Part shown: in pieces, positions 21,271 through 34,700 of the stretch
Layout of the letters: every line of letters begins with the position of its first letter
Numbering within the stretch: the stretch's first letter is position 1
Origin: Lunularia cruciata
Taxonomy: Eukaryota > Streptophyta > Marchantiopsida > Lunulariales > Lunulariaceae
NCBI GenBank assembly: GCA_948567375.1
Contig: OX419761.1
Location: 59,832,501-59,896,500, forward strand
Length of the DNA: 64,000 nt
Direction: 5' to 3'
Translations under genes and position numbers: made by a program
The notes under the pieces: generated by a model
What the model was told of the DNA's origin: nothing
Databases searched by the model: none
Seen by the model: only the letters and a program-made list of their open reading frames with translations

Positions 21271-24200
21271 ATGGAACAGGGTGGTGCATCAGTTGCGGCT
21301 GAGGCTTTTCTGGCAAGTCTCGAGGCGACTGTCGGAGGGCCAGCATCTCGCGCTCCAGCTCATCCTTGGCAGCAACAGCCACAGCAGGACCCGGGTAATG
21401 GAGCAGGGTTTGGACATAATCCGAGTCGCGAATATGCTGCTCAGAACGGGCACGGAGCGGAGTACACTTCTCATGGATCGTCAGATGTTGAAGCGCATAG
21501 GCAGGCATGGATGCAAGGACAGGCCGAGAACTACCAAGGAAATCCCGGCTATCATCAGCAAATTGAGTCAGAGTATCAGCATGAGAGAGACGCTTACGCG
21601 GGGCAGTATCCATCTCAGCATGGAGCGGGAGAAGACAGAGGAGCTGAGGGCGATCCGAGAAACTCACGGAATTTTACGTACGATAGTAGTGGAGGCTATA
21701 GCGAGGCACGTGGGGGTTTCATTGAGGATGATTCTTATCAGGGGGGTAGTAAAGTGGCCGGAGATGGGACTCCATCGCACCAGCCGTCTGGGTCTGGTAA
21801 CGGAGAAGGTGATGGAGGTGCCACTGGCGATGAAAACATTAGCAGTACAGGGGAGACGAATTCCCAGAAGAGGAGGAGGAGCCGATGGGGACCTCAGGCC
21901 GATGGAGACGGGGAGAACAACGAGGGTGAAGGTGGAGTGAAGAAGCGGAAGTCAAGATGGGCCTCTGATGAACCCAAAGCTCCCCTACTGGGTCAGATCC
22001 AGCTGCCGGACTTTGTCAGGGAGCTGACCGGCGGAGTGGATCTCGATCCTGAGTTGCAAGCATTAAACATTAAGCTTTTGGATATCAACAGGAAGCTTCA
22101 AACTGGTCAGGTGTTGGACGAGCGAGGAGATGGAAACAGGTCCCCTTCTCCCGAACCAATTTACGATAATATGGGTATCAGAATCAACACTCGTGAGTAT
22201 CGTGCCAGAGAGAAGCTGACACGCGAGAGACAGGAGGTCATTGCTCAGCTCATAAAGAAAAATCCTACTTTCAAACCACCAGCTGACTACAAGCCACCGA
22301 AGTTGTACAAGAAACTTTACATTCCTGTCAAAGAATATCCAGGATACAATTTTATCGGTCTTATTATCGGTCCTCGCGGCAACACACAGAAAAGGATGGA
22401 GAAGGAAACAGGGGCCAAGATCGTTATCAGGGGCAAGGGTTCCGTGAAGGAAGGTAGGTCTCAGCAGAAACGAGACATGAAGCCCGATCCCTCAGAGAAT
22501 GAAGACCTGCATGTGCTGGTGGAAGCTGATACTCCAGACGCATTAGAGAAAGCAGCGGGAATGGTGGAAAAGCTTTTGGTCCCCGTCGAGGAGGGGAGAA
22601 ACGAGCATAAGAGAGCTCAGTTGCGGGAACTGGCTGCTTTGAACGGAACCATAAGGGATGACGAGTACTGTCGACTTTGTGGAGAGCCTGGCCACAGGCA
22701 ATATGCTTGTCCTGCTCGACATTCGACGTTCAAGAGTGATGTTTCTTGCCGAATTTGTGGCGATGGTGGTCATCCGACTATCGATTGTCCTCTAAAGGGC
22801 TCCGCCCAAGGGAACAAGATGGACGATGAGTACAAGAGCTTCTTAGCCGAGTTAGGTGGCGGAGGAGGAGAAGGTGGTGGAGGAGGAGGTGGTGGTGGAG
22901 GATCTTCAGGTGGTTCAGCTTCTGGTGAGGTTGGAGGTGCTCGTCAATCCGGACCAACTCTAGCCTTGCCGGGACCACAAGGAAGCAGCGGTCCTCCATG
23001 GTCTGGTTCTGGAGCTGGAGGAGGTGCAGGTGCTGGTGCGGCAGGAGGTGGTAGCAGTGGGGGAAGTATACCAGGCTTTGTGAGTGCAAGCGGGGGTCCG
23101 ATGATGGGTGGATCCCCGAATATGTCTAGCGGAGGAGGAATGGGTATGCCGGGAGGAAATAGTATGGGTGGTGGAGGTATGGGAGGTGGGAATGGAATGG
23201 GAGGTGGTTATGGTGGTCCACCCATGGGACCGCCTATGGGACCTTCAGGAACAGGCCCTGCAGGAGGCATGCAGCAACAACAAGGTTACGGGAGCCCTTT
23301 CTTTCAGCCAGGACCTGGCGGTGCTGGGGGCGCCCCTGGCAACAAGTTCACTAAGGATGCCGACGATTCCAACCTGTATGTGGGCTATCTCCCCAATTCC
23401 ATCGACGATGAGGGTCTCATGAGGCTGTTTGCACCGTTTGGCCGAGTAGACGATGCAAAGGTTATCAGGGATAGACTCAATGGAAGTAGCAAGGGATATG
23501 GATTCGTGAAGTACACAGATGCCGCAGCTGCAGCCCAGGCAGTAGTTCACATGAATAGTTACCGACTGGATGGAAAGATTTTGGCTGTGAGAGTGGCAGG
23601 TCGTCCACCCCCACCAGGAGCACCAGGTGGCCCGGGAGGACCACCATTACCGGGTATGGATGGCATGGGAGGTGGTGGCTACCCTCCACCGCTTCAGCAG
23701 CAGCAGCAGCAGCCACCACGAGGTCCTCCTCCTGGTGGTATGGCTCCTGGTCGGATGGGTCCTCCTCCACCTTGGGGAACCCCGCCGGTTCCGCCTCCTT
23801 ACAACCCATTTGGTCCCGCTCCCCCGGTCAATCCTTATGGGCCTCCGCCATCTCAACCACCCTCGCAAGGAGGGCCTATGAGGGGGCCTCCTCCTCCTCA
23901 CTACGGAGGACCATATAACAGCTACCAAGGACCACCACCAAATCAAGGGGCCCCTGGAGGACCCGCCCGTGGGCCTCCTGGATCGATGGAAGGCGGACCA
24001 CCAGGAGGGCCTCAAGGAATTGGCATGCCAGGAGTTCCGCCAACTGGTGCTGCACCTAGTCCCGGATCTCGCCCTCCAGCTGCTGGTGTGACAATGGGAA
24101 ATTCAGCTTATCCTTCTATGCCCCAGTACCCTGGTTACTATGCTGCCCCTCCACCACCACCAACAAGCGCCCCTCCCCCTCCTCCGCCTCCCCCACCTCC

Positions 24201-24321
24201 ACCCAATGCAGGTGGAGTACCACCACCCTGGGCTTCCAATGTCGCTTCTGGAGCTGGTGGGCAGCAAACGAATGTTGTGGAATCGGAGTACGAACGATTT
24301 ATGTCGGAGATGGGGCGGTGA
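21271..24321 (+). CDS. SF1: Splicing factor 1 / branch-point-binding protein, plant type
   Basis: This 1016-residue protein binds the intron branch point early in spliceosome assembly and pairs with U2AF65. Residues 201-206 (RRRSRW) and 226-230 (RKSRW) are two U2AF-ligand motifs. SPSP at 291-294, the KIS-kinase site in animal SF1, precedes the KH-QUA2 RNA-binding region (about 350-450, GPRG loop at 367-370). Two zinc knuckles follow: C467-C470-H475-C480 and C493-C496-H501-C506. Then come a Gly-rich linker, an RRM at 701-777 (RNP2 LYVGYL 702-707, RNP1 KGYGFVKY 741-748), and a Pro-rich tail with a short Gln run. The C-terminal RRM is the plant-specific addition. The coding region has no intron. 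The frame is open upstream to 21199 but without an ATG, so I chose ATG 21271. It is nuclear. I am very sure of the family. Confidence 0.97.
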   Translation: MEQGGASVAAEAFLASLEATVGGPASRAPAHPWQQQPQQDPGNGAGFGHNPSREYAAQNGHGAEYTSHGSSDVEAHRQAWMQGQAENYQGNPGYHQQIESEYQHERDAYAGQYPSQHGAGEDRGAEGDPRNSRNFTYDSSGGYSEARGGFIEDDSYQGGSKVAGDGTPSHQPSGSGNGEGDGGATGDENISSTGETNSQKRRRSRWGPQADGDGENNEGEGGVKKRKSRWASDEPKAPLLGQIQLPDFVRELTGGVDLDPELQALNIKLLDINRKLQTGQVLDERGDGNRSPSPEPIYDNMGIRINTREYRAREKLTRERQEVIAQLIKKNPTFKPPADYKPPKLYKKLYIPVKEYPGYNFIGLIIGPRGNTQKRMEKETGAKIVIRGKGSVKEGRSQQKRDMKPDPSENEDLHVLVEADTPDALEKAAGMVEKLLVPVEEGRNEHKRAQLRELAALNGTIRDDEYCRLCGEPGHRQYACPARHSTFKSDVSCRICGDGGHPTIDCPLKGSAQGNKMDDEYKSFLAELGGGGGEGGGGGGGGGGSSGGSASGEVGGARQSGPTLALPGPQGSSGPPWSGSGAGGGAGAGAAGGGSSGGSIPGFVSASGGPMMGGSPNMSSGGGMGMPGGNSMGGGGMGGGNGMGGGYGGPPMGPPMGPSGTGPAGGMQQQQGYGSPFFQPGPGGAGGAPGNKFTKDADDSNLYVGYLPNSIDDEGLMRLFAPFGRVDDAKVIRDRLNGSSKGYGFVKYTDAAAAAQAVVHMNSYRLDGKILAVRVAGRPPPPGAPGGPGGPPLPGMDGMGGGGYPPPLQQQQQQPPRGPPPGGMAPGRMGPPPPWGTPPVPPPYNPFGPAPPVNPYGPPPSQPPSQGGPMRGPPPPHYGGPYNSYQGPPPNQGAPGGPARGPPGSMEGGPPGGPQGIGMPGVPPTGAAPSPGSRPPAAGVTMGNSAYPSMPQYPGYYAAPPPPPTSAPPPPPPPPPPPNAGGVPPPWASNVASGAGGQQTNVVESEYERFMSEMGR

Positions 24322-27300
24322 TAAAGCAGTGAGTGGATCTGTGCGAGACTAATTGTCTGCGTAAAGAATTGATTTTGGTGCTAAATCTTTCATTGCCTCC
24401 TGAAATATCTGTTGTAGGGCGGGTGCTACCAACAATCACGATGGGTGGGAGACACATTGCAGGTTATCCTTGACTTTCAGTGTAGAAATCAGTGAGCCGA
24501 AGTGGTCGATGGTCGGCACAGTTGTTCTTGCGTAACAAGCAGTGAAAATTGACTCACTAAATGAGTCAAATCTATCAAGCTAGTAGTACCCAGTATCAAA
24601 GTGGAAGACTCAATTGCCTGTTTAGCTGTAGGTCAGGCTAACTTGAAGACTGACAAGGTTTTTCTGGTACCATGGGTGGTCATCCAGAGACAGTACAATA
24701 GAATAGGGCATTGGGTTTCGTGCGAATTTTTCTCCACAAGTTACAGATGCAACAACTATGACGGTGCAGGGATCTTGAGCACAGTGGAGTACATGGTACT
24801 TTGGAGACAGGCAAGCTGAGATATCTGGTGTGATTCGCTCCGGTGGATCCTAACCTTGGTGTTGTTGGACTTTGATCTCTTACCATGGTGGCGTTTGTTT
24901 GGTTGCTAACAGAGCTTCCACCATTCTTTGCAGAGAAACTTCATCAAGGCTGGTTGGAAGCACTAGACTGACAGCATTAAGATGTTGTATGGGCATTCTA
25001 CTACTTAAAATGGTTATCTGCTGACTGTTGTTATATCCCAGGATCAGATCCGGCTTGGCCACAAATTTCAGGCAGCTCTTTTGTGCTTAATCTTCTTATC
25101 AGTACCTATATTTCGAGGGTCAAGTAGGTGATTGATCTGAGATTTTTGACTTCTTTTGAGAGTTATGCTTAATGCAATCTGATGCATGCAGTGCGGTGCA
25201 GACCTCAGAAATGTAATCAGTAGTTAAGCTTCGAGTGTGATTCTGTTCAGTTAACCTGATTCACCCTGTTCTAATGCTAGGAGGAATGCTTGCATCTAAT
25301 GATCGGATATGAACTCCTGATTCTAAGTTGCGACTGTTTAATTTGGTTCCTTCCGCTTAATAATGTTTGGAAGTGATGACGTGAGATGAGTTATAAGAAC
25401 CACGATGCCAAGTGTGAGCTTTGTTTCTCTATATTTCCTAATCATTCTTATTGGAGTATCAGGTCACTGAGCTCGATTGGCACACTGGGCAATCGCCTAT
25501 GGCTGACTTCTGATGAAGATTCTATCTAAAGGGCTTTTCCTAGTTTGATGGTAGAAAATTTATGCAACTGACCAAACCATTTTTCGCCTGGAAATCTAAT
25601 CCACTTTGTAAGGTATTGTCCGTATTTTCAGTGTATGATTTGCATGTGCCTCTAGTCAAGTTTCTACTCTAGGGCCTTCCCTTTAACCTTTTTGTAAGCT
25701 GATGTCTGGCTACTGTAAGAACTAATCGGACTGGTATTAGTCCGGAATTTCCTCTTTTGCTGACATTGGTTGTCATGCAGTGCTTCGTTTATTGCCTTTA
25801 AATATCCTTACACTTCTCTACCACTGGAAGTAAATGTGCGTGGCCATCTGGGGCATGTATTGCGGCAGGCGCTTGTATACCAACCTTACAATGCAAACTA
25901 AAATACTGTCAGGAGATAAGAATTATGACTTTCCACGCTAAGTTTCTGACCTTGTAACATCGCGGATGCGTTGGCTACAGAACACCTTGAGCACAAGTGC
26001 CCTCGTATGTTTGACTCGCGGTTGGTGGAGCTCTTGCACTAGACTTGAAAACTATTTTCCCGAGTACTTACCTTCTTGACTGCTTTGACTACCCAAGCAA
26101 TGTTGAGCTGCTATCCCTTGAAGTTGGTCATCTACTTAACCTTCAGGACTATGTTGGCAGGATGTGAAGGAACACGAGCAGCAGCGCTGTAAAGCTGTCT
26201 GGCGATATCTCCCTTAATCTCAACATTGTCTGCCCTTATCGTCTTAGATCAGAGGCTGTTATTAGGACAAAAAGCGACTGACGTTTGTGGGTTTATGATG
26301 GGAGCAGATCTTTGTACATGCTGTCACATCTCTTTGCAGTTTAGTCTCTTCTTATTTCAAGTGACTATACTTGCTAGAGTCTGACAATCATATGATGTTT
26401 CATATCCATCACCGTGATGTCTGTTAGGTGTGTCCCCTGTACAGTCATCTCACGGATCTTCCACAAGCATCCGCACTATGGTGAGAAAGGAGTTCCTCTG
26501 CAAGGAGATATGTTGTCCTGCTTGCTATAAAACTAAATATGTTGTCGGGTTTGAGTGTCTGTCAAGTAAACGTCAAATGTACCATTCTTATCGTGACCAT
26601 GCTTATGCTCCAGTTTTGGGTAGCTCGTCTGGCTTTTAGAAGCTGTACCAGGTAGATTGTAGCTGTAGAAGCTGTACCAGCCTTTAATCCCATGATCGTC
26701 TCAAGTCAGGCGTCAGGTGAGTAACATGCAAGTTCATAGAGCAGTTGTTTGCATGAGCTACGTTTCGATCCACTAGGCACGTATTTACCAGCTTGATCTT
26801 TTGAGAAGTATTTTGCTAAATAACTCCTTTCCAGTGTCTCTGTCTCTAGCAGCGCTTTGCCTGGAAGTATATGTCTGTCCTGGTTTGTATTAGTGTTTAA
26901 TGACGAGTGTCTGGCTGGGGAAGCGTAGTTCAGACCTGTGTGTTTAGTCATCGGGAGCGTCTTAGGCCGTATTACTGGCTAGGAGTTGGATCAAGTTGTG
27001 AACTGTTCCACCTTGCGAAAGGTTTGGGAACAAAGCACTTTTATTTAAAGTGCCAGGAGTGGTGGTTTATTTTGTCATCCGAAGCTCGCTGGGATTTTGA
27101 AAGTCTTATCGGGTTCGGTTGAGACTATGAATAGTCTAGCCATGTCTCTCAGTGTAAGTGGACTGTCGAAATCTTTTGATTGACTAACGCTCTAGTTTGA
27201 TAGTATATTTGCTCCTTGAAGTTGCCCATCACGTATGACGCTTGTCCCGAGTATAGGCTGTAAGAGTCCCCTAGTTTACTAGGTGTCCAATCTGTACTGT

Positions 27301-28378
27301 GTGATTCTGGTGAATTAGCTGCACCTAACAAGACTGAAAAGCATTTTGCGGTGGAATTCTTTATGATTCTTAACCTCACTCCCCCTTCGGTAAGATGAAC
27401 TAGTTGTACAGAGAAGTGACTATGGTTTAGGAGAGTGATGCAGTCATTGGGCAAACGGAGTAGGAGGCTTATGTTGATCAAAGAGGCCAGTTAAGTTAAT
27501 CCATCAACGCACTTAATCCAGGTTAATGAGCCTTAAAGTCATTTTCTACGGGCTGGAGACTCGGAACTTTGCGGAAATTTTCAAGCGAGTAACCATTTAT
27601 TGAGTAAGCACAAAGTGTGGTATGTCTGATATCTTATCAGTTCATGGCTACATAACTGTCGTTTCCATGAGCAGAGTATACGGCTACCGCCCGAATCGTC
27701 AACAATTACAAGTTCCTACTTGCACCGCAATGCAGTTAGTATTGGTATGTCTACCAATCTCAGGAGAGGATTATCGACCCGACTTTAATCCCTTGTAGAA
27801 TGGGCAGACTATGACTGGGGGACATTTTCCCGTGTACATCACTACACCGGGCGTCTAATTGAGAGACAAGCAGGGTCATTCAAGATGTGTACACGAGTAG
27901 AGTGCCAACAGAGGAATATGGAGATTATGAGGTACTGTTTGTAACTGTTACGCGAAGACAGAAACCAGGAAAGTTGTAAATTAAAGCTGTACAAAGACTA
28001 CCCTCGCCTGGGTGTTTCCCGCATCAACAAGGTAGAGACTATTGCTTACGCCGCAAGAAGAGACCCATTTAGGTTAACGTCACCAGCAAACGTATTGCAA
28101 GCAAATGTACCGTTGCCTGAGGATTAGAGGAATATCGAGACTACGTTCCGTCTTTGTGAGTTTATCTGGACTGCATCTAGATTCGTCTTTTCGCCTTCAT
28201 CTTCGTCTTTTCGTGTAGGTTCAACTTCGAGGTCTGAAACGCACAGTAGGACATTACGCTGTCACGGAGTGCGTCACGGATTTCTTTCACACAGGTCCCT
28301 TAAACGAGCGCCACAGGTGCATCATCAACCTACATGTGATGTCAGCCATAACGTCAGTTTTGTAATTTTGGTGGTGCC
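24322..28378. other. SF1 3' flank, no further gene seen
   Basis: This holds the SF1 3' untranslated region of unknown length, then about 4 kb with only short open frames on both strands. None shows a domain or plausible splice pattern. A 15-base direct repeat (TAGAAGCTGTACCAG) sits near 26640 and 26667. A noncoding transcript is possible but not shown. Confidence 0.4.
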
Positions 28379-28475
28379 GTTGCTTATACCGGAACCGTTT
28401 GGTCCGGGATAAGCAACAACTCTAATTGGAGGAGAGAACCCTCTTTCGGGGTTCTCTCCTCAAATTGGAGTTGTT
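28379..28475. repeat. Two adjoining near-perfect hairpins
   Basis: The first (28379-28417) pairs GTTGCTTATACCGGAACC with GGTCCGGGATAAGCAAC around a four-base loop, with one bulge or mismatch. The second (28415-28475) pairs a 26-base arm starting AACAACTCTAATTGGAGG with its near-complement ending AAATTGGAGTTGTT around a nine-base loop, with about two mismatches. They share three bases. No coding sequence covers them. Confidence 0.85.
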
Positions 28476-29438
28476 TTCCTCGAGACTCTTGCATTAAAGG
28501 CCTGGTGCCCGAGCAGAACACAACTTTTTTCCATGTATTTCTTTTTCCATATCGTAGTGATTAGAATAGTACCCAAGAGGACTCGAAATATAATTGAGAA
28601 GACGGGTCAAAATCTTGTGGTATCGAGAACAAGAACCTTAGCCGCCCACTTCGAGCCCCCAAAGTAGAGGGCCTCAATATATCATTGCCGTCGACCGCAT
28701 TTTTAAGGCAACGAGAGATGGGATTCGTTGGAGTAAAGAGCTGTGTTTCACCCAGATGAGTTAATGTCCCTAGGATACGTAAAGAATTGCTTTCTAGGTG
28801 CAGTAGGGCAGATTTCTCCTATTTGGGACCTAGCTCCATTTTACTTATTCCGTCTCTCCCTTGTACGGTTTGACGGGGTCTTCCCATCCTCCGTGTTCTC
28901 TACGCGGTCACCTTTTTTTACTCTACGGAAGGCGTTTATGAACCAAAACAGGTTAAATTGACGTCGTGGAACTTCCGTTTAGCACTGAACTATGTAGTCA
29001 AGACCCTTTTGTCAAACCTAGTGATCCTTAATTGATTCTTCTCACAACGCATAACAAAGCCTATAGTCACACCTGGCTGTTCTGAATTATCTTCCAACGT
29101 GTCAAAACCTGAAATCTACGACTCCTCTTCAGTAGATACAACTTCAACAGACGTGAGTAATTTAACATGAGAGGATCGGATTCTTGACGTCGGATTACGA
29201 AACATCAGAGAAATGTAAGATACTCAGAAGTTCTTAGACAAAGGTATTGAGATACATGATTGGAAGAAGAAATCTTTCAGTAAATAACTGAATCGCCGTT
29301 CTTGGACCAAAAAGTTTCAAATTAAGAAAGTTTTAACGTTAGTGGATTTTGGCTTCAAAAAGATATTGTTCTCAGTGGAATTTAATCGAAGAGTATAATT
29401 TGAGCCTTATCCTTATAACATTGTTTACAGAAATGTTC

Positions 29439-29472
29439 ATAACGTACCCCATTGATTGATGGGGTACGTTAT
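29439..29472. repeat. Perfect 14-bp hairpin
   Basis: ATAACGTACCCCAT is followed by six bases and its exact complement. Arms are identical, so it is young or maintained. Confidence 0.85.
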
Positions 29473-29651
29473 TGATAATAGCACAATTGATAATTTCTAG
29501 AAACAACCCCAGACTCTCACCCAGGGTTGCTTATCAATCTCATAAAATTAAAATTAAACGACTTTCAATTTTGTAGGAAATAGAAATGGAAATGATCGTT
29601 TATTAAAGACTAATAATGTATACCAATTAACATGCTTACATGTGACCTATG

Positions 29652-29689
29652 TTCTACTAGTTTGGTATTCGTATACCAACCTAGTAGAA
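29652..29689. repeat. 17-bp hairpin with one mismatch
   Basis: Arms TTCTACTAG-T-TTGGTAT and ATACCAA-C-CTAGTAGAA surround the loop TCGT. One central pair is mismatched. It ends directly before the dispersed repeat at 29691. Confidence 0.85.
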
Positions 29690-29690
29690 G

Positions 29691-29860
29691 AAAGAAGGCG
29701 ATCGCGTAGGAAAGGTGGGAAGACCCATCAAACCGTACAGGGGAGAGGGAAAAAAAAAGAGAGGTAACATGAGACTAAACCCAATAGAGTCTATATATGA
29801 AAAGGCTACCCTAGCGCACCGCACCTAAGATATTTGAGTTATGCAAGTCGTAAAACCTAG
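29691..29860 (+). repeat. Dispersed repeat, copy 1
   Basis: It shares, in the same order, GAAAGAAGGCGA, GGGAAGACCC with CATCAA, CCGTACA, AGTAACATG-like, CCAATAGAGTCTATAT, ACCGCACCTAAGATAT and TATGCAAGTCG with 61975-62185. No coding potential is seen. It may be a transposon end. Confidence 0.75.
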
Positions 29861-31764
29861 TAGGAACGCATTCGTATACTTTCATATCCAAGTTCAAGAG
29901 AGCATATCTCAAGAATATCAGACTAGAGATTTTGGCGTACAAAACCAATTAGTTGAGTACATATTCCGTGTATAATACTGGGTTTTTATCCAAATTAGAA
30001 AACTGTCTCTGTTGAATTGAGACTTGAGCATCGTAGACTAGATCACTTCGATTTTAGTGTTGGCAAATGTGCTTAAAGTTAAAATATTAGTTGATAAGAA
30101 TATTAATTCACGAAATTTTCACAGGCTTTAACATAAACAATTATTGACTAATTCGTTTATTTATAATTTCTTGAGCATTTAGATCGACCCAGATCCGATT
30201 AGTGCATCAAAGCAAAGTTCATGACACCTTTCTGAATAGTGTGTGAAGCTGAAAAATGCATAAAACCTTGATCCTATCATTGGGGAGAGGTTGAGCACAA
30301 GTAGAACAATAACTCGCAGTAAAAGAAGGACGTTGAGATAAATAATGAACCGCTCGCTCGCAGGGAGAGAAATAGAAGCCGATGACCGGAAGAGAAGAAA
30401 TGGGTTCACAGAGGAAAGTGTGAAGTTGAGAGTCAGACAGAGAAAGAGTAAGAAAGAGCTCCATTGCAATGAACAGAGTGGACGTCGGACAATTTTAGTG
30501 TAGAAAGCTTCTGTGTTACGGTTCCAGGCTTGCAGGTGATTGAGGCTGAGAACTCGTCAAGAAATCGGCGAGCGGTGAGTCATAAGGCACAGATATTCAA
30601 GTGAACAAGCTGCTTCTTTTAAGAGAGTCACAAATGTAGAGAGCAGTTGGAAGAGATCGAAATTTAGAAACAGAAGATGAAACATTTGGGATTTGGAAGG
30701 CGGTGATTGAATGCAATTGGATCTTTGGCCTCAAAATTCTGCAGGGTGTATGTCAGGGCAGAAAACAGAAAAGACGGTCTTGAACCTTGTCATCGCTCGT
30801 GCCAGAGCTGTGGTTTGGCGCGGTCATTCAATGGAAGCAATGTGCTCGATGAGTAACGCACATTTACGTCTTTGAGGAAGGCGAGATTTGGCGACTTACC
30901 TGGTGGGGTCGAGGTTGACGACGTGTGACGCGTTTCTAAATTAGAGATTAAGACGAGATTATCCAGGGAGTGTATATTGTCACTGGGAGCAATTCCCCCT
31001 TGAAACTCTGGACAAAAAAGTTGCAGCCTGTAGCAAGGGGCCTAGAGTGGGGGTTACTGGCTAAATGCCTTCTGTTTTCAGTTCTAAACCCAGCTCGATT
31101 GAGAAAAGATACAGAGTTCAGGATATCACCGGTTCTCTTACCACCTTCAAATTGTTCAATGCTGCCGTGAAGAGAACATGGCCGGCTTGAGCAATCTGGA
31201 GCTCAGTGACAAATACAGTTCACGGATCTGACCTCGCCTGGCCGGTACGGAATTTCATTTTGAGGAATTTAAGCTCATTGGCAGTCGAAGGATGATCCTA
31301 TAGGGTTTTGGAGATGGAATATGGTTCTCTGCCAAGAGTTCGAGGTCAATTCTATGGGTTTAGGGGAGAACATAATCAAAGCTGCTGGATCTCCAATAAA
31401 GTATGTTTACATAGGATGATCCGTTGCTTGTGCAATGTCAGATCTCAGGCTGCGGCCAATTTCATTTATCTCCATGATGTTCGACGGTTTCTGTGCAATA
31501 TTCAACTAGGTCTTGCTCGAGGGGGCTCCGGTGATTGTCCTACACATTGCAGATGAAACTTGTATTTCGCCTTACGTACCCATAATTCTGTAGTATGATG
31601 CATGAGGTGGTGGAATCATAGTGACATCAGTCAGGTACGGCTAATTTAGGGTACTGTCCAGTGGGGTTTTGAACTAAGAATCTAATGAATTTACGTCCAA
31701 AAGTTGTTGATGCAGTGTCCTGAACTCGAAGCTCGGTATACACGTTTGTAGTCTAGGGGTCATC

Positions 31765-34700
31765 ATGACAGTAGGCGGCGAAGAAGGTACAGAGAACAAT
31801 GGGTCCGCTGAAACAGGCGCTCACGATGCTGACACTCAGGAGTATTCAGAGGTGGATCTCGCCGCCTTTCTTCAGCGGAGGAAGCCGCATGAGAATGGTG
31901 GAGATCTGAAGGCTACGTGGGCACGCCTAGGTCAGTTCGATGTGCTCATAAATCTCTCGAGTTCGAAATGTCTAAGTGAACACGATCATTGGTTTGTGAG
32001 CACCCTATTGCAATCGACCTTGTGTTCTGTTGCCGAAAGGTCAAGGCTGAGACTGCGCTGGGACGGCAATAGTCGAATGTGTTTCTTTCCAAAATATGTA
32101 TCCTCTCGTTTCAGTATGATGACCTTTCTTGACTCGTTAACCTCAAGGTCAAGGCCAGCCAACTATTCTATATCTTGGAAGCAGAGAATTAGATGCATAT
32201 TTAAAGAATCAAAAGTCGTGGATGTCAAAAGTGACCCTATCTCTTTCTCACTGTAAGCTGATATTGCTTCCTTATCATTTTCTGGGAACTGATTGACTTA
32301 GCTTCATCATACCTACCCTTTACCTGCTTCCTGTTCCCTATGCATATATTACATTGTCTTTCGTTGAAGAGCATCCATTGGGCATGAGCGCATAGACAAA
32401 TCGCTTCCCACAGCAAGTCTCAAACTTTATAGTGGGCCCTGGCAGTTTCTGTGGACAAGGACTTTCCGAACATTGAGCTAGCAAACAATGAGGTCAATGT
32501 TGGACGAGCAGATGTTATCAGTGCAAGTGGTAAAGAGGACTTGCATATCAGTAAAGCTCATATCAAGATATGGAGAAGTAATGAGAACGGGGCATGCTAC
32601 ATCCAAAATTTAAGGTTGACAGATCAGCTCTATCACCCGAACTTGTCGTTTATCTGCAGTCTTCATTACGAGGAGATTGTTTCGCCTGATGCTATGGCTC
32701 TGATCAAATGACTTACATGAATGCGTCGTCTTTGTCACAGCTTTTGAAAATGATTCAGTCGGAAGTTTGCCAGCTAAAGCTGATGACTTACAGTGGATGC
32801 AGTGTGAACGGAACCACGGTGCAAGGAAAGCCTGTCGAGAAAGATCAGCAAGTTATGCTTCATCAAGGTGATGAAGTCGCCCTCGGACCTCACCCTTCAG
32901 GTGCTTACCTCAAACGTAGAAATTTACTTCTTCAGCTCTTTTGTGCGGTAGTGACTTATTGTAACCAGCTAAAGTTTCTCTTCCTTTACGTTCAATAAAT
33001 AGTGGGCTTAGAGTTGGGGTCTAGAAAAGCTGTAAAGATGGATTCAGGGGCAAGGTAGTCATATATATGTCTGTACGGCTGTGGGTAAAGGACCTTTTTG
33101 ATGAGAAACTGGGAGAAACAGCGTATTGCCTCCTATCTAATTCCTTTGTGGCAGGTTGTCCGGTGTTTGTTTTTCAGATTATCAACAAAGCTCAGTTTGG
33201 GCATCAGAAAAGGGGCCTTGAGGTAATCATCTCTTGCATGATTACACACACAACCTGATGATAAGCTTGCAAATTACGAATAGCTTCTCAGCCTCTGAAG
33301 TCTTCATAGTATTGTCCCGTGGTATGAGATGCCTTTTCTCTCTCCAAATAGTAGGTTGATGGTGGAATATAGAATGAGAGAGTCAGCTGGTGGAGTTTCT
33401 TGTTTGTTCAATATGAATATCCTCTCTTTGGCCCAGTGTTTGAAAGGCAACGCACATACGAGCAAATTCTACGTTTTAAACTTTAAGAAAATGATCCAGC
33501 GTTTGTCCTTCATCCGGGTTCCTGACGAGTACAAGTGGAAGGATTTCAATGAGAACACAATAACCAAAACAACAGCCTTTAATAGTCACGAAGTCGTTGA
33601 AGTAAGATATTACAGGCCCCATAGTGCTGTCCCTCATACAGGACCCTTGTAAACCCCTGATAACGTCCACAATAAGCTATCGACCTTTGACGAACATAAT
33701 CGACCTGAAAACTATGTTGAACCTGAAGATCACTGGGAAAGTTGCGGAGCAGGTGGTGAGCCACCTGTTCAAACAACCACCGTGAGAATGATCATTGGAA
33801 TGATTTTCCTACATCTCTTTGCTCTTAGTTCCTGGTTGGAGACAGTTTTCGCAGGTAGATGACACCAGAAATATTCTTTAACCTGGTTTATACGGTACAG
33901 TCCGGGAGAATTGTGACGTATAGATTTACCAGTGATTCCTCAGATTTTGTTGTCACGGAAATATTATGGAGTGTGGAGACAAGTGTAAGGTTAGATTCTG
34001 TTTGCTTTTATCACTTTGAAGCTGGGATCCGCGATGAGGAGATCTTGCAGTCCAGGTCCAGATTCAATTGCCTTTTATGTTTCTCATTTACGTCTGGAAA
34101 TCACAAAGTTTTGGTAATCTAACAATCTTCTGACTAGCAAGGCTACTAAAGCACGACTAAAAGAACAAAAACTGTCAAGCTGTGGTTGGAGTTGTTCATC
34201 TTGTGCCTAAATGGTAGAAATGGGGAAGGAAAACTGATTTGTGATGACATTGCAGGCTGAAGCTGATGCAACAGCTGATGTTGTTGAAAATGGAGACCAA
34301 AATGCTTCCGGCCCGAAGAGGCCTAAGGTTGAATGGATACTTCACCTACGCAGCTTCTACTTTTGGGCAGAGCCTTCTATTTGAGAGGGCTATGTAGATA
34401 CCATTTCACAGGCTTCGAATAGTTAAAGGATGTAGCATGATGTTGACGATGGACTTAGACCTCATGTCTGAGAGGAAAAAAGTTTTGGGCATTTCTCTCA
34501 CAAGCTTGATTATCATGCTTTGTTGGTTTGTGCTGAGTAACATATTTGTGCGCTTTCCTACAGATGATGGAAAGTCTTGAGACCTTTAAGTGCAGCATTT
34601 GTCTGAACGTTTGGCACGACGTAGTATCTCTTACACCGTGTCTCCATAGTTTCTGGTATGATCCTCCAGACACACATGTCCTTGGAATCTTATCTAGTAG

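Larger units (their letters stand above)
28476..31764. other. Gene-free interval before the CHFR-like gene
   Basis: No supported coding sequence. It contains two short hairpins (29439-29472, 29652-29689), one copy of a dispersed repeat (29691-29860), and, at its right end, the promoter and leader of the CHFR-like gene. A minus-strand open frame at 30179-30469 is hydrophobic but has no family match and no conserved start context. Confidence 0.4.

Noticed and set aside
23245-24015. Long open frames opposite the SF1 C-terminal part
   Set aside because: They are shadows of the Gly- and Pro-rich codons of SF1 and have no domain of their own.
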